Assembly: GCA_017480485.1 (NCBI GenBank) | Contig: JAFVAN010000017.1 | Span: forward strand, 1-51,407 | DNA length: 51,407 nt | Direction of reading: 5' to 3' | Source: Ruminococcus sp. | GTDB taxonomy: Bacteria; Bacillota_A; Clostridia; Oscillospirales; Ruminococcaceae | Shown here: positions 28,407 through 36,407 of the stretch, piece by piece | Position numbering within the stretch: position 1 is the first letter of the stretch | How the letters are laid out: the number at the start of each line of letters is the position of its first letter | Program-made: the position numbers and the translations under genes | The notes under the pieces: model-generated | What the model saw: the letters and a program-made list of their open reading frames with translations, nothing else | Told to the model about the DNA's origin: nothing | Database searches by the model: none

Positions 28407-29003
28407 ATGAATTTTCTTACAGTCGGCTTTGTGCTGGGGCTGATGCAGCTTGACCTCGGGTGGCTCGCGGGCTATGTGATAAAGCTGCTGGGGGCCCTGT
28501 TCATCCTTGGCGGAGTGACGGAGCTGGGGGACTTTGAGAAAAAGGCCCGAAGCCTGCGTCCCGCCGGGATATGCTTTCTGGTGCTGAGCGCGGGAGCTTG
28601 CGCCGCCACCTTTGCGGTGAGGGGCGCCTCCGACAGCGCCAAGAGCCTCTGCGCCGCAGCCTGCGGCGTTGTCACCACCGCTGCGGCTGTGTGTTTCTTC
28701 AAGAGGCTGTTCAAACTGCTGATGGGCTCTATGAGCCTTTTCAGGCGGGGCGGACTGCTGGAGCAGGAGGCCAAGCGCTATAACGTGATGCTGGTCCTCA
28801 CGGCGCTGTTCCTGGCCGCAGACATCATCAACCGCTTTACGGGCGGCACAATGGCCGCAGACGCCGCGGGCGTTCTGATGTTCTTCTCAAAGATAGTCTT
28901 TTATATCTACTACATCATGTGCTCTGTGGGCTTTGGAAGGCTCAGGGCCGATTTCAACAGTATCCATTCGGACGGCCCGTCCGATAATAATGATAACATT
29001 TAG
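28407..29003 (+). CDS. Membrane protein of unknown function, second gene of the PspA operon
   Basis: A 198-residue protein with about five hydrophobic segments, among them LDLGWLAGYVIKLLGALFILGGV, ICFLVLSAGACAATFAV and MLVLTALFLAADIIN, and a polar tail ending SDGPSDNNDNI. No known domain was recognised. It starts six bases after the preceding stop and is followed by pspA after 18 bases, indicating co-transcription. Confidence 0.7.
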   Translation: MNFLTVGFVLGLMQLDLGWLAGYVIKLLGALFILGGVTELGDFEKKARSLRPAGICFLVLSAGACAATFAVRGASDSAKSLCAAACGVVTTAAAVCFFKRLFKLLMGSMSLFRRGGLLEQEAKRYNVMLVLTALFLAADIINRFTGGTMAADAAGVLMFFSKIVFYIYYIMCSVGFGRLRADFNSIHSDGPSDNNDNI

Positions 29004-29021
29004 TTTTAGGAGGAAACGATC

Positions 29022-29702
29022 ATGGCAATTTTTCAGAGAATAGGCGACATACTCAAGTCCAACATCAACGATCTTCTTGACAAGGCCGAAGACCCCGAGA
29101 AGATGGTCAAGCAGATCATCATTGATATGGAGAAGGAGCAGGAGAAGTGCACCAACGCTCTCGGTCAGGCTATGGGCTCTCAGCGTCAGCTGGGCAAGCA
29201 GCTCGAGAAGGCCAAGGCAGAGTCTGCTTCCTGGGAGAACAAGGCTAAGGCCGCTCTCGCTCAGGGCAACACCGATCTGGCAAAGATGGCTCTCCAGAGA
29301 AAGGTAACTGCCGACAATCAGGTTACTCAGTATCAGCAGATGTACGACACCGCTACCGCTCAGGTAAACACTATCAAGGGTCAGGTAGACGCCCTCAAGA
29401 TGAAGCTGGACGAGGCAAGAAGCAAGCAGAGCATGCTCATCGCCCGCTCCAAGATGGCAGACGCCCAGAAGAACCTTGCCAAGACCCTTGGCAATATGGA
29501 TTCCTCCAGCGCATTCAGCAAGCTGGATAAGATGGAGGAGAAGATCGAGGCCAAGGAGGCTCAGGCAGAGGCATTCTCCGATCTGGCAGGCGTTTCCAAC
29601 GAGCCCGATCCCTTCGCTCAGCTGGAGCAGGATTCTGCTGTTGACGCAGAGCTTGCAAGACTGATGGCAGAAATGGGCGGCACCACCACCGCAGGAGAAT
29701 AA
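29022..29702 (+). CDS. pspA: PspA/IM30 family membrane-stress protein
   Basis: A 226-residue, almost wholly coiled-coil protein. It starts MAIFQRIGDILKSNINDLLDKAEDPEKMVKQIIIDME, the standard PspA/Vipp1 amphipathic start, and continues with long heptad stretches to LAKTLG. The tail is short and acidic. The family binds stressed membrane inside the cell and forms ESCRT-III-like assemblies. AGGAGGAAA precedes the ATG. The neighbours are two membrane proteins and a GIDE-domain protein, a likely stress-response module. Confidence 0.93.
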   Translation: MAIFQRIGDILKSNINDLLDKAEDPEKMVKQIIIDMEKEQEKCTNALGQAMGSQRQLGKQLEKAKAESASWENKAKAALAQGNTDLAKMALQRKVTADNQVTQYQQMYDTATAQVNTIKGQVDALKMKLDEARSKQSMLIARSKMADAQKNLAKTLGNMDSSSAFSKLDKMEEKIEAKEAQAEAFSDLAGVSNEPDPFAQLEQDSAVDAELARLMAEMGGTTTAGE

Positions 29703-29722
29703 TTAGGTAAGGACATTCGACC

Positions 29723-30544
29723 ATGGGATTTATAATTATAGGTTTGATACTTATCGGCATAGGCGTGTACTTCGCGGTGTTCAGCCGCGGTAAGAAGGCG
29801 GGCCTTGCCATGGAGATGCAGGCAACTGCTACCTCTACCGTTGCCGAGGCCAAGGAGGCCATCGAGGCGATGGCCGACTACAACCCCGACTACCGCGAGT
29901 TCGTGGAGCTCAAGGGAACGGCTATCACCCACGAGCAGGTCAAGACCCCTTATACCAATAAGCCTGTGGCTTATTATGCGGCCGAGACCCTGCAGGTGTC
30001 CGAGACCACCGAGGAGCGCCGGGACAGCAACGGCAACCGCCGTATGTCCACCACCAAGCACGAGGATAAGCTGAGCGACGAGGAGTCCTCCACCGACCTT
30101 ATCCTGAAGGACTCCAGCGGCGGCGAGATCGTCATCGAGACCAACGGCATCTCGAACAAGCTGGACCTCATCAAGTCCTATGACCATATGGACATGACCG
30201 ACCCCTACGCCAATACGGGCAACCTGAGCATCAGGAGGCGCTACCGCAGGTACAACGCCCCCCATTACAACGGCGTTGGCTACCGCGTTCTGGGCTACAG
30301 GAAGATCGAGCAGATCATCCCGCTTAACGCAGCCCTCTATGTTCTGGGCGAGGCCTATATGATGGCGGGCAAGCTCTACATCGGCCCCCCGAAGGACTCC
30401 AAGAAGCCCTTCATCGTCACCACCAAGTCCGAGGACCAGATGCTCCAGCAGACCCAGTCCTCACAGCGCTCCAGCCTTATCGGGGGCATTGTGTGCTGCG
30501 CTCTGGGCGTCATCCTGGCTATCGTCGGCATCACAAAATTATAA
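29723..30544 (+). CDS. GIDE-domain membrane protein
   Basis: A 273-residue protein with an N-terminal membrane segment (GFIIIGLILIGIGVYFAVF), a soluble domain and a C-terminal membrane segment (LIGGIVCCALGVILAIVGIT). The soluble part has the GIDE pattern also found in mitochondrial MUL1/MULAN: ELKGTAITHEQVKTPYTNKPVAYY, then GYRVLGYRKIEQIIPLNAALYVLGEAYM. There is no RING finger, so ubiquitin ligase activity is not expected. GIDE proteins have been noted near PspA in other bacteria. It ends the operon; a hairpin follows. Confidence 0.82.
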   Translation: MGFIIIGLILIGIGVYFAVFSRGKKAGLAMEMQATATSTVAEAKEAIEAMADYNPDYREFVELKGTAITHEQVKTPYTNKPVAYYAAETLQVSETTEERRDSNGNRRMSTTKHEDKLSDEESSTDLILKDSSGGEIVIETNGISNKLDLIKSYDHMDMTDPYANTGNLSIRRRYRRYNAPHYNGVGYRVLGYRKIEQIIPLNAALYVLGEAYMMAGKLYIGPPKDSKKPFIVTTKSEDQMLQQTQSSQRSSLIGGIVCCALGVILAIVGITKL

Positions 30545-30560
30545 TATTTATGCAATTCAA

Positions 30561-30591
30561 CTGCTGCAAGGCCCCTGTGACCGTGCAGCAG
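30561..30591 (+). terminator. Hairpin after the PspA operon
   Basis: CTGCTGCA pairs with TGCAGCAG around a 15-base loop, followed by TTTGGTTGCTTTAT. A weak T-run makes it a probable terminator. Confidence 0.6.
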
Positions 30592-30690
30592 TTTGGTTGC
30601 TTTATAATTGATGGTTGAAGGCTGATGAACATAGATGGTTCATCGGCTGTCAAATGTTAATTATAGATAAATATAAGAGGAGCATACAAA

Positions 30691-31623
30691 ATGATCTCTA
30701 TAATCATACCGAGCTATAACGAGGAGGGCAACGTCGAGCACACCGCCGAGGTGGTCTCCCGCATAATGACCGAGAATTATATCGACTACGAGCTGGTGTT
30801 CGTAAACGACGGCTCGAAGGACAAGACCTGGGAAAAGCTTGAGCGGATGGCAAGGGACGACAGCCATATCGTCGCCGTTAATTTCAGCCGCAACTTTGGC
30901 AAGGAGAGCGCCATCTTCGCGGGGCTCGAGGTCGCCAAGGGCGACGCCTGCGTGCTCATGGACTGCGACCTGCAGCACCCGCCCGAGACCATCGTGGAGA
31001 TGTACAACATCTGGCGCAACAACGACGTTGACGTGGTGGAGGGCAGAAAGGCCGACCGCGGCAAGGAGAGCAAGGTCTACAAGGGCTTCAGCCTCTTTTT
31101 CTACAAGCTGATAAACAAGGCCTCGGGCCTTGATATGGAGGCGGCATCGGACTTCAAGCTGCTGGACCGCAAGGCCGTTGACGCCCTTAACCGTATGCCG
31201 GAGCGGCTCACCTTCTTCCGCGCCATGTCCTCCTGGGTGGGCTTCAAGACCGAGAGGGTCTACTTTGAGGTGGCCGACAGAGAGGTAGGAGAGTCCAAGT
31301 GGTCCACAAAGGGGCTCATAAAGTTTGCGATAAACAATATAACCTCCTTTACCTCTGCCCCCATGCAGATCGTTACCATCTGCGGCATAATAACCTTTTT
31401 GTTTTCCATCATCCTCGGAATACACACCCTCTACCAGAAGATAGCGGGCATCTCCGAGGCGGGCTTCTCGACAGTTATCATCCTGCAGCTGCTGACATCC
31501 TCCATCATAATGTTCAGTCTGGGCATAATAGGCTTCTACATTTCAAAGATCTACGAGGAGATAAAGCAGCGCCCGAGATACATAATCCGCGAGATAGTAA
31601 GAAAAGACGACTACGACTACTGA
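30691..31623 (+). CDS. GT2 glycosyltransferase, polyprenyl-phosphate type (CsbB/GtrB-like)
   Basis: A 310-residue membrane glycosyltransferase likely to move a sugar from a nucleotide donor to undecaprenyl phosphate. It starts ISIIIPSYNEEGNVE and has FVNDGSKDKTW, the metal-binding DCDLQHPPE, GRKADRGKE and ASDFKLLDR. Two C-terminal membrane segments (about 230-250 and 262-285) end in KIYEEIKQRPRYIIRE, the usual tail of the CsbB/GtrB/DPM group. AGAGGAGC precedes the ATG. It is 19 bases upstream of the YfhO-type gene, its probable partner. Confidence 0.9.
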   Translation: MISIIIPSYNEEGNVEHTAEVVSRIMTENYIDYELVFVNDGSKDKTWEKLERMARDDSHIVAVNFSRNFGKESAIFAGLEVAKGDACVLMDCDLQHPPETIVEMYNIWRNNDVDVVEGRKADRGKESKVYKGFSLFFYKLINKASGLDMEAASDFKLLDRKAVDALNRMPERLTFFRAMSSWVGFKTERVYFEVADREVGESKWSTKGLIKFAINNITSFTSAPMQIVTICGIITFLFSIILGIHTLYQKIAGISEAGFSTVIILQLLTSSIIMFSLGIIGFYISKIYEEIKQRPRYIIREIVRKDDYDY

Positions 31624-31642
31624 GCATTAAGGAGACGACCCT

Positions 31643-34564
31643 GTGACAAAGGCAATGAAAAAAACAGCCGCTGCCGTCCCGAATAAGGGCAGCGCTCTTG
31701 GGCGGTTTTTCCGTGCGGCGGGAAAAAGATGGATCTATTTTGTGGTGTTCTTCGTGCCCGTGCTGATAATGTATGTGGCCTACGCCCACTTCGGCGTTCA
31801 CCCCTACGGCGATAATTCGGTGCTGGTGCTGGACCTTAACGGACAGTATGTCTACTACTACGAGGCCATGCGCGACGCCCTCCACGGCGACGGCAGCCTG
31901 ATGTACGATTGGTCCCGCAACCTCTCGGGAGAGATGTTCGGCGTTTTCGCCTACTATCTGGCCAGCCCCTTCATGCTGATAATCTGCATCCTGCCCCGCA
32001 CTTGGATGTGCGGCGCCATCGAGACAGTCCAGCTGGCAAAGATAGGCTGCGCGGCTTTGACCTTTTCCATCTTCCTGACCAAGCGCAGCAGGCCCTCAAG
32101 GACCTCGCTGGTGGTCTTCTCCACCTGCTATTCCTTGATGTCCTATATGATAGTCCAGCTCATGGACCCCATGTGGCTGGATGGGCTGGTGTGGCTGCCC
32201 CTGATCTGTCTGGGCGTTCACAGGCTTGTGAACGAGGGCAAGATGACGGGCTATATCATCCCGCTGGCGTTGATGTTCATCGCCCATTTCTACATCGGCT
32301 ATATGATCGGCTTTTTCACCTTCTGCTACTTCGTCTATGCCTGCCTCTGCGAGGAGGGAAGGAAGCTGCCAAAGAATTTCTTCATCCGCTGTGTGCAGTT
32401 CGGGGCGGCCACCATCATCGCCATCATGTGCGCCTGTGTGGTGCTCATCCCCGTTTACAATTCCCTCAAGCTCGGCAAGCTGGAATTCTCCGAGCCCAAC
32501 TGGGATCTGGCGACCCAGTTCGATTTCCTCACCTTCGCCACAAAGCTCTTCCCAATGAGCTACGATACGGTCTATCCCGAGGGCCTGCCCATGATCTTCT
32601 GCGGCACGGCAGTGATAATGCTCATCCCCCTCTTCTTCCTGAATACCAAGATACCCGTGAAGGAGAAGGTCTGCAAGGGTGCGCTGGCCTCTGTGCTGGT
32701 CATCTGTATGTACATCAGGCCGATAGATATAATCTGGCACGGCTTTCAGGTGCCTAACTGGCTGCCTTACCGCTATTCCTTCTGCTTCTCCTTCGTCATC
32801 ATTCTGATGGCCTACAGGGCATGGGAGAACAGCGACGGCTTCACAGCCAAGGAGCTGGGCGGCGCCTTCTTCGGGCTGTTCGTCTTCCTCTGCTGGTGCG
32901 AGCGGGAAAACTACGGCCACTTACAGATCTTCGAGGGCAGAGTAAAGGACGAGGAGACCCACGGGGTCATCCAGGGAATATGGTTTGCGGCTCTGGCACT
33001 GGTAATATACTTCCTGCTCATCTACCTCTGGAGGAAGTACCGCGGAAAGCTGGCCCTGAGCATCGTGGTCTGTGTGGCGGTCTCTCTGGAGATGCTTGGC
33101 AACGCCATGGACACCCTCCACAAGATCGATGTGGACGTGGCCTACAGCAAGTACACCTCCTACGAGCCCTATATGAGCGACACCCGCGACGCTGTCTCGG
33201 CTCTGAAGCAGTATGATAAAGACCTCTACTACCGCACCGAGGCCACCTTCCACAGGACTGTCAACGACCCCATAGGCACCAACTACTACGGCATCTCACA
33301 TTCAAGCTCAACCATGAACGCCCCTGCGCTGAAAATGCTGCATATGATGGGCTACGCCTACGGCGGGCATTACACAAAATATGACGGCTCCACCTACCTG
33401 ACGGACGCCCTCTTTGACATCAGATATATAATGGACAAGGAGGACCACGACGGCAAGCAGAGCTTCAAGGACTCCCGCGCCGAGCTGCCCGAGGAATACA
33501 CCCTCGCCACCCATATCAACGAGACAAACGCTCTGTATAAGTTCTATCGCAACCCCTATGCACTGGGTCTCGGCATCGTCTCCTCTCCCGATATAATGGA
33601 CGTGGAGCTCTCGGAGACCGACCCCTTCATGAACCAGAACGACGTCTTCAACGCCCTGCTGGGCTCAGATGACACCCAGTATTTCACAAGGCTCACCCCC
33701 ATCCGCACCGAGGAGGAGAACCTCTCTCGGGTAAGGCTGGTGGACGGACATATGAAATATGCCTACGCCAACGAGAGCATCGCAGAGTGCCATATCGACT
33801 ACATCGTACAGATGGACAAGACCTCTGACCTGTATATGTATCTGCCCACCAAGTACGAGCGCAGCTGCAACATCTGGTACCAGCGGGAGCAGGAGTACCT
33901 TCAGGGCGTGAACAATATGGACTTTGCGGGACAGTTCTTCGTGGGTGACAACTACTCCATCCTGAACATCGGAAAATTCGAGAAGGACGAGATCATCCGC
34001 ATAAGAGTCACAGTCTCCAACGACGAGAACGTTGCCTATTGGTCGGACGAGCTGTTCTATACCTTTGACTTCGAGGCCTTCGAGCAGGCTGACGCCGCCC
34101 TTATGCCAAAGGTCATGAATATCACAAAATTTGAGGACAGAGGCCTCGAGGCCGAGTGCACCGCCCAAGCGGGCGAGCTGCTGTTCACCACCATCCCCTA
34201 CGAGAACGGCTGGCAGATAACCGTCAACGGCAAGAACGTTGAGCCCATGAAGGCTCTGGACTCCATGATAGTCATCCCCTTGGAGGAGGGCGAGAACAAG
34301 ATAACCATGCACTTCTCGCCGAACTACTTCAAGCTGGCGGTGATCGTCAGCATCTGCGGCCTGATACTGCTGTGCTTCGTGGTGCTCTTCGAGTACAAGA
34401 ACGGCAGCCTGTTCAGGCGCCTGACCATCAAGGCCGAGTTCCGCGACCCGCCAAAGACAAAGCCCGAAGAGCGAAGCAGCACCGAGGAGATAATGAGCTT
34501 CGTCCCCGCAGGCACCGAGCCCGCCAAAGATCCTCCCCCCGAGGTCCCGCCGCCAAAAGAATAA
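31643..34564 (+). CDS. YfhO-family membrane glycosyltransferase
   Basis: A 973-residue multi-pass protein starting at GTG with AAGGAGACG upstream. An N-terminal membrane segment is followed by the acidic loop LDLNGQYVYYYEAMRD, about a dozen further segments (to around residue 490), a large outer domain (about 500-880), a last membrane segment (LAVIVSICGLILLCFVVLF) and a basic then Pro-rich tail. This is the YfhO (GT-C-like) layout. In Bacillus subtilis, YfhO works with the GT2 enzyme CsbB to glycosylate lipoteichoic acid on the outer surface; the pairing here suggests a similar three-component pathway. A strong terminator follows. Confidence 0.88.
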   Translation: MTKAMKKTAAAVPNKGSALGRFFRAAGKRWIYFVVFFVPVLIMYVAYAHFGVHPYGDNSVLVLDLNGQYVYYYEAMRDALHGDGSLMYDWSRNLSGEMFGVFAYYLASPFMLIICILPRTWMCGAIETVQLAKIGCAALTFSIFLTKRSRPSRTSLVVFSTCYSLMSYMIVQLMDPMWLDGLVWLPLICLGVHRLVNEGKMTGYIIPLALMFIAHFYIGYMIGFFTFCYFVYACLCEEGRKLPKNFFIRCVQFGAATIIAIMCACVVLIPVYNSLKLGKLEFSEPNWDLATQFDFLTFATKLFPMSYDTVYPEGLPMIFCGTAVIMLIPLFFLNTKIPVKEKVCKGALASVLVICMYIRPIDIIWHGFQVPNWLPYRYSFCFSFVIILMAYRAWENSDGFTAKELGGAFFGLFVFLCWCERENYGHLQIFEGRVKDEETHGVIQGIWFAALALVIYFLLIYLWRKYRGKLALSIVVCVAVSLEMLGNAMDTLHKIDVDVAYSKYTSYEPYMSDTRDAVSALKQYDKDLYYRTEATFHRTVNDPIGTNYYGISHSSSTMNAPALKMLHMMGYAYGGHYTKYDGSTYLTDALFDIRYIMDKEDHDGKQSFKDSRAELPEEYTLATHINETNALYKFYRNPYALGLGIVSSPDIMDVELSETDPFMNQNDVFNALLGSDDTQYFTRLTPIRTEEENLSRVRLVDGHMKYAYANESIAECHIDYIVQMDKTSDLYMYLPTKYERSCNIWYQREQEYLQGVNNMDFAGQFFVGDNYSILNIGKFEKDEIIRIRVTVSNDENVAYWSDELFYTFDFEAFEQADAALMPKVMNITKFEDRGLEAECTAQAGELLFTTIPYENGWQITVNGKNVEPMKALDSMIVIPLEEGENKITMHFSPNYFKLAVIVSICGLILLCFVVLFEYKNGSLFRRLTIKAEFRDPPKTKPEERSSTEEIMSFVPAGTEPAKDPPPEVPPPKE

Positions 34565-34572
34565 TAAACAGA

Positions 34573-34614
34573 AAAAAGGATATGTTCCACCATCCGGCAG
34601 GACATATCCTTTTT
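34573..34614 (+). terminator. Terminator after the YfhO gene
   Basis: AAAAAGGATATGT pairs with ACATATCCTTTTT around a 16-base loop, ending in five T. Confidence 0.9.
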
Positions 34615-34685
34615 AGCATCCTTCAAGGCAGCCGCGCAGCGGCAGCCTCAGCCACAATAAAATTGCCCGTGTAATAAAAAAACAG

Positions 34686-34715
34686 TTGACAAACTGCGGC
34701 ATATTATTGTATAAT
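34686..34715 (+). promoter_or_regulatory. Promoter of the zinc-ribbon membrane gene
   Basis: TTGACA (34686-34691), 18-bp spacer, TATAAT (34710-34715), 38 bp before the start. Confidence 0.78.
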
Positions 34716-34753
34716 TATCATATACAACTATTTGCCTATAGGAGATGATCGTT

Positions 34754-36208
34754 ATGGCAAAGCAAAACAAAAAGTATTTCGACAAAAAGCTCTGCGACGC
34801 AGGCATTGGCAGTGTGCTGCTGTGCGTCTTCGCCTTCGTGTTCGGCGGGGCGGCGCTGCTGCTGGAGCCCATCGGCTATGGGGTCCATTCCTCAAAGTTC
34901 GATATTGATATCGGGCTCTTCTCCGGCAAGCCTTGGTATAACTACATGATCGCATACGACAAGCATATCATTATCACACTCATCGCCTTCGCCGCTATGC
35001 TCATCTGCATCAGGAACCGCTCCCGCAAGAAGATCGGCGCCGAGCTGGGCATTATGGTCACCTTCTCGGCCCTTGCTCTGTGCTTGATAAGCGCCATGGC
35101 ACTGCTGAGCGCCTACGACAACGGACTGCTCTCAAAGAGCTATGCCATCCTCAACAGCACCGATATCTCGCAGGATTTCAAGGACTTTGACCGCTTTATG
35201 GCAATGCTCTATTACCTGCTGCCGCTCCTTGCATCCTCGCTGCTGTTTATAGCAGGACTGCTTCTTTGGGGAAGGTGCGCCACCGAGGAATTCAAGGTCA
35301 AGTGCCCCGCAGTCATCCGCGTTGTAGAGCCCATGTACACCGAGCCCGAGAAGCCCGCCGAGACCGCCCCTACCTTCGAGTACGGCAGCCCCGAGGCTCC
35401 CGCTACCGTTATCCCCGCAGCCCCTGAGGCAGTACCCGTTGTCCCCGCGACCTCGGTGCCCGAGGCTGCTCCCGCAGTACCCGAGACCTCTGCGCCTGCT
35501 GTGGCGCCAATGCCCGAGAGGCCCTATAACCCCTTCTCTCAGATCGAGCCCAAGGCGGTAGTTCCTCCTGTCTCGGAGCCGACGCCTGAAGAAGAGCTGA
35601 TGCTTGATCCGGAAATGACCATCGTGCCTGATTATCTGCGCACATCATTCCCTGCGACTGTTCCCGAGCCCGCCCCCGTGCAGGAGGCAGCACCCGTTCA
35701 GGAGCCCGAGCCTGTGGCAGCCCCCGAACCCGAGGCAACTCCGGAGCTTGTGGCTGTTCCCGAACCCGTTGCAGCTCCCATCCCCGAGCCTGCGCCTGAG
35801 CCTGCTTATTCTGCGGCGCCTCCCATGATACGCGAGTCTGCCCCTGCTCCCGTGCAGGAAAAGCCCGCCAAGAAGTCCAAGTCCCGGCGGAAGAAGAAGC
35901 CCCAGACCGCTCCCGCACCTCAGCCCATGGCTGCACCGGAGCCCCCTGTGATACCGCAGCCCGCGCCAATCCCGGCGCCGCCGCAGATGGCAATCCCCGA
36001 GCCTCCTGTTATCCCGCAGCCTGTTTCTGAGCCTGCGCCTCAGCCCGCAGTTACTGCCGAGCCTCCCATGATACGCGAGGACGCCCAGCCGACGCAGGCA
36101 CCGACAGCGGAGCCCCAGCAGCAGGCAACACGCTTCTGCTCCTCCTGCGGCCATAAGGTCGGCGAGGGCGCAAGATTCTGCCCCAGCTGCGGAAATAAGC
36201 TTTTCTGA
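34754..36208 (+). CDS. Membrane protein with Pro/Glu-rich repeats and C-terminal zinc ribbon
   Basis: A 484-residue protein. Four hydrophobic segments occupy residues 15-180 or so (VLLCVFAFVFGGAALLL, HIIITLIAFAAMLICI, MVTFSALALCLISAMALL, YYLLPLLASSLLFIAGLLLW). A long low-complexity Pro/Ala/Glu/Val stretch follows, with recurring EPPVIPQP and PPMIRE units. The end is a zinc ribbon, CSSCGHKVGEGARFCPSCGNK. The ribbon is expected in the cytosol. No family name fits. ATG 34754 is preferred to 34745 because AGGAGA lies eight bases before it. Zinc ribbon and membrane anchor recall the protein at 19446 with the order reversed. Confidence 0.72.
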   Translation: MAKQNKKYFDKKLCDAGIGSVLLCVFAFVFGGAALLLEPIGYGVHSSKFDIDIGLFSGKPWYNYMIAYDKHIIITLIAFAAMLICIRNRSRKKIGAELGIMVTFSALALCLISAMALLSAYDNGLLSKSYAILNSTDISQDFKDFDRFMAMLYYLLPLLASSLLFIAGLLLWGRCATEEFKVKCPAVIRVVEPMYTEPEKPAETAPTFEYGSPEAPATVIPAAPEAVPVVPATSVPEAAPAVPETSAPAVAPMPERPYNPFSQIEPKAVVPPVSEPTPEEELMLDPEMTIVPDYLRTSFPATVPEPAPVQEAAPVQEPEPVAAPEPEATPELVAVPEPVAAPIPEPAPEPAYSAAPPMIRESAPAPVQEKPAKKSKSRRKKKPQTAPAPQPMAAPEPPVIPQPAPIPAPPQMAIPEPPVIPQPVSEPAPQPAVTAEPPMIREDAQPTQAPTAEPQQQATRFCSSCGHKVGEGARFCPSCGNKLF

Positions 36209-36225
36209 ATAAACAAACAATAACC

Positions 36226-36259
36226 AAAGGCGCTGTCTCCCAAAGGGACAGTGCCTTTT
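36226..36259 (+). terminator. Terminator after the zinc-ribbon gene
   Basis: AAAGGC-g-CTGTC pairs with GACAG-t-GCCTTT, followed by a short T-run. Confidence 0.85.
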
Positions 36260-36299
36260 AATATACATAATATTTTTATAAAAAATAATTTTTTACCCC

Positions 36300-36328
36300 T
36301 TGTAAATTTGTGCAATATATGGTATGAT
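36300..36328 (+). promoter_or_regulatory. Promoter of the GH94 gene
   Basis: TTGTAA (36300-36305), 17-bp spacer, TATGAT (36323-36328), about 80 bp before the start. Confidence 0.7.
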
Positions 36329-36407
36329 ATCTATAAGGTTTTCCTGCGCGGCAGGGAAGCGGTCACGGCGTGCGTCGCCGTTATTTTTTGATAAAGGAGA
36401 AAAGTTT

